Of a stretch of DNA of 7,356 bases, positions 1 through 5,071 are shown in pieces. The stretch spans positions 1-7,356 of the forward strand of contig JAEDNZ010000094.1 of NCBI GenBank assembly GCA_016302215.1, read 5' to 3'. Source of the DNA: Muribaculaceae bacterium (GTDB lineage: Bacteria > Bacteroidota > Bacteroidia > Bacteroidales > Muribaculaceae). How positions within the stretch are numbered: the stretch's first letter is position 1; each line of letters begins with the position of its first letter. The notes under the pieces were generated by a model, which saw only the letters and a list, made by a program, of their open reading frames with translations, ran no database searches and was not told the DNA's origin. A program made the position numbers and the translations under genes.

Positions 1-1148
1 ACTATATGAACCAAAACATACGCTTGGGCTACAAGCATGTGTCGCGCACCGGCAGCATCGACGTCGGCGCATCGCTGGTGCCGCAGATGTCGCGCTCGGA
101 GGACCTCATCAACGCGGCGCGCAACATACCCACCCGATGGGTCTGGAATTACGCCCCCTATCTGCGATATCGCTACAAGCTGGGCAAGAGCCGCTCATTC
201 AACTTTGACTACACGGGGCGCTCGTCGCAGCCCACCATGGCCCAGTTACAGCCCGTGGCCGACAAGAGCGACCCTCTGCGCGTCGTCATCGGTAACCCCG
301 AGCTGGACCCCTCGTTCACTCACAACATCAGGCTGCGCTTTCAGGATTTCAACGCCGAGCAGCAGCGCTCCATCATGGCCATGGCCTTTGCCAACGTGAC
401 GCAGAACTCTATTATCTCGCGCACAGCCTTTGACCCGCAGACGGGCGGACAAGTCACCACCTATGAGAATGTCAACGGCGTGTGGAACGTGCGCGCCATG
501 ACCATGATATCAATGCCGCTGCGCAATAAGGCCTTCACTTTCAACAACCACCTGGCGCTCAGCTACTCGCGCACCGTGGGTTACAACAACGATGTGCGCA
601 ACGCCTCGGGCACATTCGGCCTGATGGAGTTTTTCAGCTTTGCCTGGCGACCTACCGACATAGAGCTGGAGCTGCGACCCACATATAGGCTGCAGACCAC
701 CTCCAACACCGCCCAAACGTCGGCTGACCGCACCGTGCACACCTACGGCGGTACCTTCAACGCCACCTACTACACCCCCATAGGCATCGTGCTCAACAGC
801 GAGCTGGTGTATAACGCCACCAGCGGATACTCTGACGGCTACGATGTGAACCAATGGCTGTGGAATGCCTCCATCTCATACCAATTTTTGCGCGGACGCA
901 ACGCCACCATCTCGCTCAAGGCCTACGACCTGCTGCGCCAGCAGACCAATGTCAACCGCACCGTCACCGCCAACTATATCGAGGACCAAATCACCAACTC
1001 GCTGGGCCGCTATTTCATGATAACGTTTGCCTACAAGTTTACCACCTTTGCTGCCGGCGAGCAGCCGCGTGACCGCAACGAAGACGACCGCTACCGCGGC
1101 CTCCCCGGCCCGCCTCCCGGTGCTCCGGCCGGCCATCCGCGCTTCTGA
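1..1148 (+). CDS. TonB-dependent-receptor-like outer-membrane beta-barrel protein, C-terminal part (5' end outside window)
   Basis: The reading frame is open to the left edge (TAT precedes the ATG at 6), so the ATG at 6 is probably an internal methionine and the true start lies outside. About 380 residues are visible. They alternate polar and aromatic residues as in transmembrane beta-strands. Numbering from the ATG at 6, residues 68-102 carry the hallmark of the Bacteroidota outer-membrane beta-barrel family (PF14905-like): a YTGRSSQPTMAQLQP segment, then GNPELDP, then a strand starting SFTHNIRLRF. The last clear strand is RYFMITFAYKF (about 335-345). After it comes a hydrophilic Asp/Arg-rich then Pro/Gly-rich tail (349-380) ending in Phe. 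Family members usually have an N-terminal carboxypeptidase-regulatory-like domain and a plug domain, neither visible here. The substrate cannot be inferred. A hairpin lies 21 nt after the stop. Family assignment is strong; whether it is a true TonB-coupled transporter is not shown. Confidence 0.85.
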   Translation, partial: YMNQNIRLGYKHVSRTGSIDVGASLVPQMSRSEDLINAARNIPTRWVWNYAPYLRYRYKLGKSRSFNFDYTGRSSQPTMAQLQPVADKSDPLRVVIGNPELDPSFTHNIRLRFQDFNAEQQRSIMAMAFANVTQNSIISRTAFDPQTGGQVTTYENVNGVWNVRAMTMISMPLRNKAFTFNNHLALSYSRTVGYNNDVRNASGTFGLMEFFSFAWRPTDIELELRPTYRLQTTSNTAQTSADRTVHTYGGTFNATYYTPIGIVLNSELVYNATSGYSDGYDVNQWLWNASISYQFLRGRNATISLKAYDLLRQQTNVNRTVTANYIEDQITNSLGRYFMITFAYKFTTFAAGEQPRDRNEDDRYRGLPGPPPGAPAGHPRF

Positions 1149-1169
1149 TGCGCCGAGGACTCATATAAT

Positions 1170-1204
1170 ATAAGGGCTTGCACCGCTGCGGTGCAAGCCC
1201 TTAT
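1170..1204. terminator. Probable bidirectional intrinsic terminator between convergent genes
   Basis: A perfect inverted repeat with 16-bp arms (1170-1185 and 1189-1204) and a 3-nt CTG loop. The core is AGGGCTTGCACCG and its complement. It sits 21 nt after the stop at 1148 and 28 nt from the stop of the convergent gene at 1233. The flanks are A/T-rich (TCATATAATA on the left, TTATGTGT on the right), but neither strand has a long T run. The position between two converging stops and the stem stability make a shared terminator the best reading. Confidence 0.8.
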
Positions 1205-1232
1205 GTGTAGGTGATGAAATCAGTGAGTGTGA

Positions 1233-2618
1233 TTATTTGAGGTTGTGATATAGGGCATCGCCGGCGGCCTGCATAAAGTAGCGCGAGCCATCAGGTGATT
1301 TCATCAGCGCGGTGTATTGCAGCTGACGCTTGTCGCCGCGCTTAATCACGACGGCGCAGTCAATCACGTGGCCTCTAACCTCATAGGGGTAGTTGGGGTT
1401 CTTGAGGGTTTTCCATTTGGAAGAAAGGAATATTACCTTCTCAAACTTGTCGCCGGCGTATTCCTTGCCTGCCTTTGTACCGGCAGCCTTTATGTCGGCG
1501 CTGACAGCTACGCCCTTAGGCTCGTCGATGCTCGGCCCGGCATCAGCCTTGTAAGCAAGCTCAAGTTCATGACCCTTTGTTGCGTCAATAGCCATAGATA
1601 CTTTGCGCAGAGCGGTGTCATTGCTATGATTGTCATAGTCATCGTGCTTGGAGATAAGTTGCATAGTGCCTTCGGCCAATACAAAGTTGAAGAAGCGAGA
1701 GAATGAGTCCTCACTTTCGTTATCCATTCTGGTAACAAATGATTGTGCTAACTCAATAATGGTTTCAATGGGCATAACTGTTGTTGCTAATTCCAACGCA
1801 GCAGCGGCGCGAGCTCTTTTCATCTGAGCGAAACCGCCGGGTAGCATCGTCTTATCTGATACAAGGCCTTGTTGTTCGTCTTTCATATTGTAATGCCTCA
1901 TAGCAAAGACTCTGGGTAAAGCATAGTAGGTATATGCGTAAATATACAGAGTGAAAGCGGTCTTGGAGGTCGGGTCGGCGATATATTGGCACATCCAGGG
2001 GTTGAGGAAGGTCTCATCAGCGGGCACCACGATGCTCTTGTCATTTGGGTCTATCTGCGCCCAGTCGGGGCAAAATTGGCTGTTATATTCGGCAAGGAGG
2101 TTTTTCTTCATATACGAAATATAGTAGCCGAGACGATTTTGATAGTCATCGCCGCCAAGCTCCCAGAAGAATTTGTTCTCGCCGCTGTAGTAAGGCTGAT
2201 AGAGGCTCACCGATTTGTCAAACTGCTCGTATGCGGCATGTATATCGCCTATGCTCTTGTTGAAGCCATAGCTCACGGTGCTGTTGGTGGCATCGGGGTC
2301 TGCGGCCTTGGCGGCATCGCTGGGCTTGTAGGTCTTGCGATAGTCGGGACAGCCGACCAGGCGGTTGGGCGTAGTGGAGTAGCATACGGTCTCTGATGAT
2401 GTGCCGGACTCCGACGTGATGCCGGTCTGCTCGGCCACCTTGCTCGTGGCCTCTTCTTTGGCCTTTTTCTTGCTCTTATCTACGGTCTCTGTGGCGGCTT
2501 TCTTGGCTTTGTCCTTGAGCTTGCTGCCCAACTTGCCAAACTGGGCGTCAGCTGTGATAGCGCATCCGCCGATGAGCGCCACAGCAAGTGCGGCTCTCAC
2601 TAATTGCTTGATGTTCAT
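1233..2618 (-). CDS. Exported protein of unknown function with lysine-rich N-terminal segment
   Basis: 461 residues; I do not recognise the family. The start ATG at 2618-2616 gives a classic export signal: basic MNIKQLVR, a hydrophobic stretch to about residue 18, and an ADA|Q junction after residue 25, the common signal peptidase I pattern in this phylum. IGGC ending at Cys19 is a weak alternative lipobox, so a lipoprotein is possible. Residues 27-65 are rich in Lys, Ala and Glu (GSKLKDKAKKAATETVDKSK) and look like an amphipathic helix or coiled coil. Such stretches occur in many hypothetical exported Bacteroidales proteins. The remainder looks globular, with aromatic-rich helices (about 120-240), an Ala-rich helix (265-292) and a final part (360-461) with strand-like segments. 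There are cysteines at 79, 90, 183, 210 and 421. A -7 promoter element lies 66 nt upstream. The DNA for about residues 212-352 is clearly poorer in GC than the ends. The location is probably periplasm or envelope; no function is proposed. Confidence 0.8.
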   Translation of the reverse strand: MNIKQLVRAALAVALIGGCAITADAQFGKLGSKLKDKAKKAATETVDKSKKKAKEEATSKVAEQTGITSESGTSSETVCYSTTPNRLVGCPDYRKTYKPSDAAKAADPDATNSTVSYGFNKSIGDIHAAYEQFDKSVSLYQPYYSGENKFFWELGGDDYQNRLGYYISYMKKNLLAEYNSQFCPDWAQIDPNDKSIVVPADETFLNPWMCQYIADPTSKTAFTLYIYAYTYYALPRVFAMRHYNMKDEQQGLVSDKTMLPGGFAQMKRARAAAALELATTVMPIETIIELAQSFVTRMDNESEDSFSRFFNFVLAEGTMQLISKHDDYDNHSNDTALRKVSMAIDATKGHELELAYKADAGPSIDEPKGVAVSADIKAAGTKAGKEYAGDKFEKVIFLSSKWKTLKNPNYPYEVRGHVIDCAVVIKRGDKRQLQYTALMKSPDGSRYFMQAAGDALYHNLK

Positions 2619-2634
2619 GTTTGTGAGGTTTTGT

Positions 2635-2656
2635 TTGTTGTGATTTATTGTTGTGA
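2635..2656 (-). repeat. Two 9-bp direct repeats in the leader of the leftward gene
   Basis: TTGTTGTGA occurs at 2635-2643 and 2648-2656 on the + strand. In the leftward mRNA leader this reads TCACAACAA twice, 13 nt apart, ending 17 nt before the ATG. The leader is A/C-rich with no Shine-Dalgarno sequence. It contains CAACAA, as do the leaders of the two rightward genes starting at 2920 and 3818. It may be part of the translation-initiation region or simple low-complexity sequence. Confidence 0.4.
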
Positions 2657-2683
2657 AATTAATGATAGCAATCTCTGAATGTG

Positions 2684-2691
2684 CAAATTTA
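2684..2691 (-). promoter_or_regulatory. Bacteroidota -7 promoter element for the leftward gene
   Basis: On the minus strand this reads TAAATTTG, a full match to the known Bacteroidota -7 consensus TAnnTTTG. It predicts a transcript start near 2680 and a leader of about 60 nt. A -33 TTG at the usual 19-22 nt spacing is missing. The nearest ATTG (2717-2720) is 25 nt away and lies inside the direct repeat at 2714. A 10-bp palindrome, CCCGGCCGGG (2704-2713), occupies the spacer. A good -7 with a poor -33 would suit an activator-dependent promoter (inference). Confidence 0.6.
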
Positions 2692-2713
2692 CTAAGTAAC
2701 AGCCCCGGCCGGG

Positions 2714-2749
2714 TATCAATCCAGTGACTTTTTATATCAATCCAGTGAC
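2714..2749. repeat. Two identical 15-bp direct repeats, 21-bp period (candidate regulator site)
   Basis: TATCAATCCAGTGAC occurs at 2714-2728 and again at 2735-2749, with no mismatch and a period of exactly 21 bp, about two helical turns, so both copies face the same side of the DNA. Both are followed by T-rich DNA. Relative to the predicted leftward start (near 2680) they span roughly -34 to -69, a usual place for an activator. LytTR-type response regulators are known to bind paired direct repeats at about this period, and the phylum has many of them. Assigning this site to such a regulator is inference. Confidence 0.6.
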
Positions 2750-2777
2750 ATTTTTGACATAGAAATCATATTTTTAT

Positions 2778-2813
2778 GCCACGAGGCGGCCTGTGTGGCG
2801 CCTCTATCGCCAC
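2778..2813. repeat. Cluster of overlapping, mutually exclusive inverted repeats
   Basis: Three alternative stems compete here. GCCAC (2778-2782) can pair with GTGGC (2795-2799). GAGGCG (2783-2788) can pair with CGCCTC (2799-2804), extended by CC/GG around a TGTGT loop. GTGGCG (2795-2800) can pair with CGCCAC (2808-2813). The cluster lies upstream of the rightward promoter and upstream of the leftward one, so no predicted transcript clearly covers it. It may be an operator, the end of an unseen transcript, or chance in GC-rich DNA. Confidence 0.35.
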
Positions 2814-2835
2814 TTTATATTAAAAATTGAAAATA

Positions 2836-2868
2836 TTGATAATAATTGGACTTTTTCTGCTAACTTTG
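2836..2868 (+). promoter_or_regulatory. Bacteroidota-type promoter for the gene at 2920
   Basis: TAACTTTG at 2861-2868 matches the -7 consensus TAnnTTTG exactly. A TTG at 2836-2838 lies 22 nt upstream, acceptable for a -33 element. Transcription would begin near 2872-2875, giving a leader of about 45 nt. The upstream DNA (2815-2855) is strongly A/T-rich, as is common for active promoters in this phylum. Confidence 0.7.
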
Positions 2869-2894
2869 CGCCGTCGAACCCCCCGACACCACCC

Positions 2895-2907
2895 TTAACC
2901 GCAACAA
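2895..2907 (+). repeat. 13-nt leader motif, copy 1
   Basis: TTAACCGCAACAA lies 12 nt before the ATG at 2920. The identical 13 nt occur at 3800-3812, just before the porV start. It lies within the predicted mRNA leader. The role is unknown; it could be a translation-initiation element replacing a Shine-Dalgarno sequence, or a regulator or small-RNA target. Confidence 0.5.
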
Positions 2908-2908
2908 A

Positions 2909-2920
2909 ATGAACGATTGA
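2909..2920 (+). other. Possible 3-codon leader ORF overlapping the next start
   Basis: ATG AAC GAT TGA (2909-2920) is an in-leader mini-ORF. The last base of its stop is the first base of the ATG of the following gene (TGATG). It sits one base after the 13-nt leader motif, where an initiation signal would act. It might couple initiation to the main gene, or be chance; so short a frame cannot be verified from sequence alone. Confidence 0.25.
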
Positions 2921-3549
2921 TGAAGATAAGTCGCCACCATATAATATTAGTGATAGCGCTGGCCGCCGTGGCCGTGCTGCCCGAGCGCGCTGCCGCTCAG
3001 TTTCGCTGGGCCGCAACAGCCTCGGTCACTTATAATGACCTTAAGTTTAAGCAAGACCTGGTGCCCGTGAGCCAAGCCGTGGGCTATGGCGCCGGCGTCA
3101 CCGCCGAGATGATGTTTCCCGGCATAGGCTTCGGCATCGACTTCGGGCTGCTCTACAGCCAAAAAGGCGCCACCGTAGATTTGGGCAGCAAGACGATATG
3201 GGCCGAGGATTACGGCAACGAGCGCGTGTATATGCACTACCTGCACATACCGCTGCATCTGCGCTTCAAATGGACGCGCATGAACGGCCTTGAGGAGAAG
3301 ATAGCCCCATTTGTCTATGGTGGCCCCGACTTCACCATACGCATCGCCAACGGCCGCTGCGATGCCTTTGACTATGCCGGCGGAGACCTCGGCCTCTCCG
3401 TGGGCGGCGGCGTGGAGCTTTGGCGCAACTATCAGGTGAGCTTCGGTTACACCTGGGGCATGAGCTATGTGCTGCGCACAAAGCTGCTTGACAACTTCTC
3501 GGCTCGAAATCGCGAGTGGTTTGTGCGCCTATCCTACTATTTTAAGTAG
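2920..3549 (+). CDS. Small outer-membrane beta-barrel protein (PorT/OMP_b-brl_2-like fold)
   Basis: 209 residues from the ATG at 2920. A TTG three bases upstream would add one residue and is less likely. Residues 1-26 form a signal peptide (basic MKISRHH, hydrophobic IILVIALAAVAVL, then AAA|Q), exporting the mature protein from Gln27. The rest alternates short amphipathic strands with turns: GFGIDFGLLYSQKG, YLHIPLHLRFKW, IAPFVYGGPDFTIR, LGLSVGGGVEL, YQVSFGYTWGMSYVL, and a final strand WFVRLSYYF just before the C-terminal Lys. The YLHIPL and PFVYGGP patterns are typical of the 8-stranded PF13568-like barrels common in Bacteroidota. PorT of the type IX secretion system has this fold, and porV lies just downstream, but nothing here proves it is PorT. 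Many paralogues have unrelated or unknown roles. It has its own promoter, and a GC-rich hairpin follows the stop. Confidence 0.85.
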   Translation: MKISRHHIILVIALAAVAVLPERAAAQFRWAATASVTYNDLKFKQDLVPVSQAVGYGAGVTAEMMFPGIGFGIDFGLLYSQKGATVDLGSKTIWAEDYGNERVYMHYLHIPLHLRFKWTRMNGLEEKIAPFVYGGPDFTIRIANGRCDAFDYAGGDLGLSVGGGVELWRNYQVSFGYTWGMSYVLRTKLLDNFSARNREWFVRLSYYFK

Positions 3550-3562
3550 CACCGCTTATAAT

Positions 3563-3597
3563 AGCGGCGCTCCCGGCCTGCCCGGCGGGAGCGCGCT
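3563..3597 (+). terminator. Possible hairpin terminator after the beta-barrel gene
   Basis: GCGCTCCCG (3567-3575) pairs perfectly with CGGGAGCGC (3586-3594) around a 10-nt loop. The stem extends by AGC/GCT (3563-3565 with 3595-3597) if G3566 bulges. It begins 14 nt after the stop. No T run follows on the + strand; the next bases are GTGCTAACAAAAAAAC. A smaller stem, CCGCT/AGCGG (3552-3556 with 3563-3567), shares bases with it, so the two compete. Termination is plausible but not certain. Confidence 0.5.
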
Positions 3598-3618
3598 GTG
3601 CTAACAAAAAAACAATTC

Positions 3619-3685
3619 CGTAAAAAAACAAATCTCTATTTGTGTGAGTTTTATGGCTCGCGGCGGCGTATGCTGCCGATTTACG
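3619..3685 (-). ncRNA. Candidate small structured RNA, leftward
   Basis: On the minus strand this 67-nt stretch begins at the predicted start of an orphan promoter (3689-3720). Its ends pair: CGTAAA at the 5' end and TTTACG at the 3' end. Inside are two stems: CGGCAGC/GCCGCCG around ATAC (one mismatch, 3678-3661) and ACAAAT/ATTTGT around AGAG (3643-3628). The second stem is followed by a T7 run, so it resembles a weak intrinsic terminator. There is no ATG in the transcript. No known RNA family is recognised. The stretch could also fold on the + strand as part of a longer mRNA, so this is a hypothesis. Confidence 0.3.
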
Positions 3686-3688
3686 ATG

Positions 3689-3720
3689 CAAAGTTAGCCA
3701 CGGCGGCGCTGCCCGGCAAT
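3689..3720 (-). promoter_or_regulatory. Orphan Bacteroidota-type promoter, leftward
   Basis: The minus strand reads ATTG, 20 nt, then TAACTTTG. Both elements and the spacing fit the known Bacteroidota consensus (TTG at -33, TAnnTTTG at -7). The -7 octamer plus the next base (TAACTTTGC) is identical to that of the promoter at 2861. Transcription would start near 3685 and run left, antisense to the gene at 2920-3549. No open reading frame with a plausible start lies in front of it. Confidence 0.5.
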
Positions 3721-3737
3721 ACCTAAAATTAGGTATT
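3718..3737. promoter_or_regulatory. 20-bp palindrome, possible operator
   Basis: AATACCTAA (3718-3726) and TTAGGTATT (3729-3737) are perfect 9-bp inverted arms around AA. It overlaps the -33 element of the leftward promoter and lies about 80 bp upstream of porV, so a dimeric regulator here could act on either. The binding protein is unknown; no regulator gene is in the window. Confidence 0.5.
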
Positions 3738-3799
3738 TTGCGCTTTTAGCACCTCGCCGTGCAATAATTTGCGATTTATTCAGTTATATTACTGTGTAT

Positions 3800-3812
3800 T
3801 TAACCGCAACAA
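3800..3812 (+). repeat. 13-nt leader motif, copy 2
   Basis: TTAACCGCAACAA, identical to 2895-2907, ends 5 nt before the porV ATG. No Shine-Dalgarno sequence is present, so this A/C-rich stretch is what precedes the start. I could not find a full TAnnTTTG element on the + strand in 3550-3799. The closest are 7-base versions with one base missing (TATTTTG at 3734-3740 and TAATTTG near 3765), so the porV promoter remains unclear. Confidence 0.5.
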
Positions 3813-3817
3813 GATAG

Positions 3818-5029
3818 ATGAAACTGAAACATACAGCTATAATAAGCGTGCTGCTTGGCGTGTGTGGCCTCGCTGCCCTCACGGCGCGCGCGCAGAAGAA
3901 CGAGTTCAACCCTATCGAGACGGGCGTCACCTCGCTGAGCATCGCCCCCGATGCCCGAGGAGCCTCTATGGGCGACCTCGGCGTGGCCTCGGACCCCGAT
4001 GTCAACTCGCAGTACTGGAACCCCTCCAAATATGCCTTTGCCTACAGCACCGCCGCCGTGTCGCTCAGCTACACGCCGTGGCTGCGCAAACTCGTCAGCG
4101 ACATCTTCCTCGCTAATGTGGCCGGGTATTGGAAGATAGGGTCGGGCGACAACCAGGCGCTCAGCGCCTCGCTGCGATATTTCTCGCTCGGTGAGGTCAA
4201 CACCTCTGACTACGGCGGCACCGCCACCTCCACCATCAACCCCTACGAGATGGCATTTGACCTGGGTTACTCGCGCAAGCTATCAGAGAAATTCTCTATG
4301 GGCGTGGTATTCAGATACATATATTCTGACTTGGGATTCTCTGACTCTTACGCCGGAGAGCAGACATCGGGAGCGTCAGCCTTCTCGGCCGACATCTCGG
4401 GCTACTTCACCACCTATCCCGTGATAGGCCGCAACGAGTGTCAGTGGTCCTGGGGCTGGAATATCTCGAATATCGGTACGAAGGTGTCGTATAACAACGG
4501 CGAGGACCCCGCATTCCTCCCCACAAACCTGCGTCTGGGCACCTCGTTCACCTTCCCCTTGGCTGATTATCACAACCTATCGCTCAACCTGGATATGAAC
4601 AAGCTCCTTGTGCCGGCACGCCCCCGCGAGAGCGATTACGACACCTCCACCACCGAGGGCCAGCAGGAATACCTTGATGCCCTGGAGGAGTGGGAAAATA
4701 TGTCGTCGTTCACCGGCATCTTCAAGTCGTTCGGCGATGCACCCGGCGGCTTCAAAGAGGAGTTGCGCGAGATTACATGGTCGTTTGGCGCCGAGTATTC
4801 TTACAATCAGCAATTCTTCCTCCGAGCCGGTTATTTCTACGAGAACCAGTATAAGGGCAACCGCCAATACTTTGGCTTCGGCGCCGGCTTCTCGCTCAAT
4901 GTGGTGCGCCTCGACGCCTCATATATGCTCGCCACGGCTCAGAGCTCGCCGCTGGACCAGACGCTGCGTTTCACCCTCACCTTTGATATGGACGGCCTCA
5001 AGGACCTCCTGGGCAAGCGCAAGAAGTAA
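3818..5029 (+). CDS. porV: Type IX secretion system outer-membrane protein PorV (LptO)
   Basis: 403 residues, near the usual length of about 390. Residues 1-25 are a signal peptide ending ARA|Q. Family hallmarks follow in order: SIAPDARGASMGDLGVA (41-57), the NSQYWNPSKYAFA region (63-75), SLSYTPWLRKL (82-92), ALSASLRYFSLGEV (114-127), NPYEMAFDLGYSRKLSEKFS (141-160), and GIFKSFGDAPGGFKEELREI (300-319). These are the patterns I know from PorV/LptO of Porphyromonas and relatives, a FadL-like 14-strand barrel. In known systems PorV binds the conserved C-terminal domain of cargo as it leaves the SprA translocon and shuttles it to the PorU sortase, which anchors it to surface lipopolysaccharide. 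PorU, whose gene adjoins porV in P. gingivalis, is not next to it here. ispF follows after 42 nt without a terminator. A 268-bp gap with its own leader suggests transcription separate from the gene upstream. Confidence 0.93.
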   Translation: MKLKHTAIISVLLGVCGLAALTARAQKNEFNPIETGVTSLSIAPDARGASMGDLGVASDPDVNSQYWNPSKYAFAYSTAAVSLSYTPWLRKLVSDIFLANVAGYWKIGSGDNQALSASLRYFSLGEVNTSDYGGTATSTINPYEMAFDLGYSRKLSEKFSMGVVFRYIYSDLGFSDSYAGEQTSGASAFSADISGYFTTYPVIGRNECQWSWGWNISNIGTKVSYNNGEDPAFLPTNLRLGTSFTFPLADYHNLSLNLDMNKLLVPARPRESDYDTSTTEGQQEYLDALEEWENMSSFTGIFKSFGDAPGGFKEELREITWSFGAEYSYNQQFFLRAGYFYENQYKGNRQYFGFGAGFSLNVVRLDASYMLATAQSSPLDQTLRFTLTFDMDGLKDLLGKRKK

Positions 5030-5071
5030 CCTCCCCACACCCGTAACTACCATCACAGCCCTCCCCCATTT

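Noticed and set aside
1317..2396. Long + strand frames opposite the unknown exported protein (1317-1706 and 1986-2396)
   Set aside because: The minus-strand frame has a signal peptide, a promoter and continuous coding character; the opposite frames lack a promoter and a recognisable product.
2917..2919. TTG as the start of the small beta-barrel gene
   Set aside because: The adjacent ATG at 2920 is a stronger start and gives a normal signal peptide.
3661..3678. Hairpin CGGCGGC/GCTGCCG as a + strand terminator
   Set aside because: It has no following T run and lies over 110 nt after the stop; its pairing is better explained within the candidate leftward RNA, or as chance.
3769..4116. A 115-codon frame starting before porV
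   Set aside because: It overlaps the porV signal peptide and mature start in another frame; the product is Arg/Cys/His-rich with no recognisable pattern.
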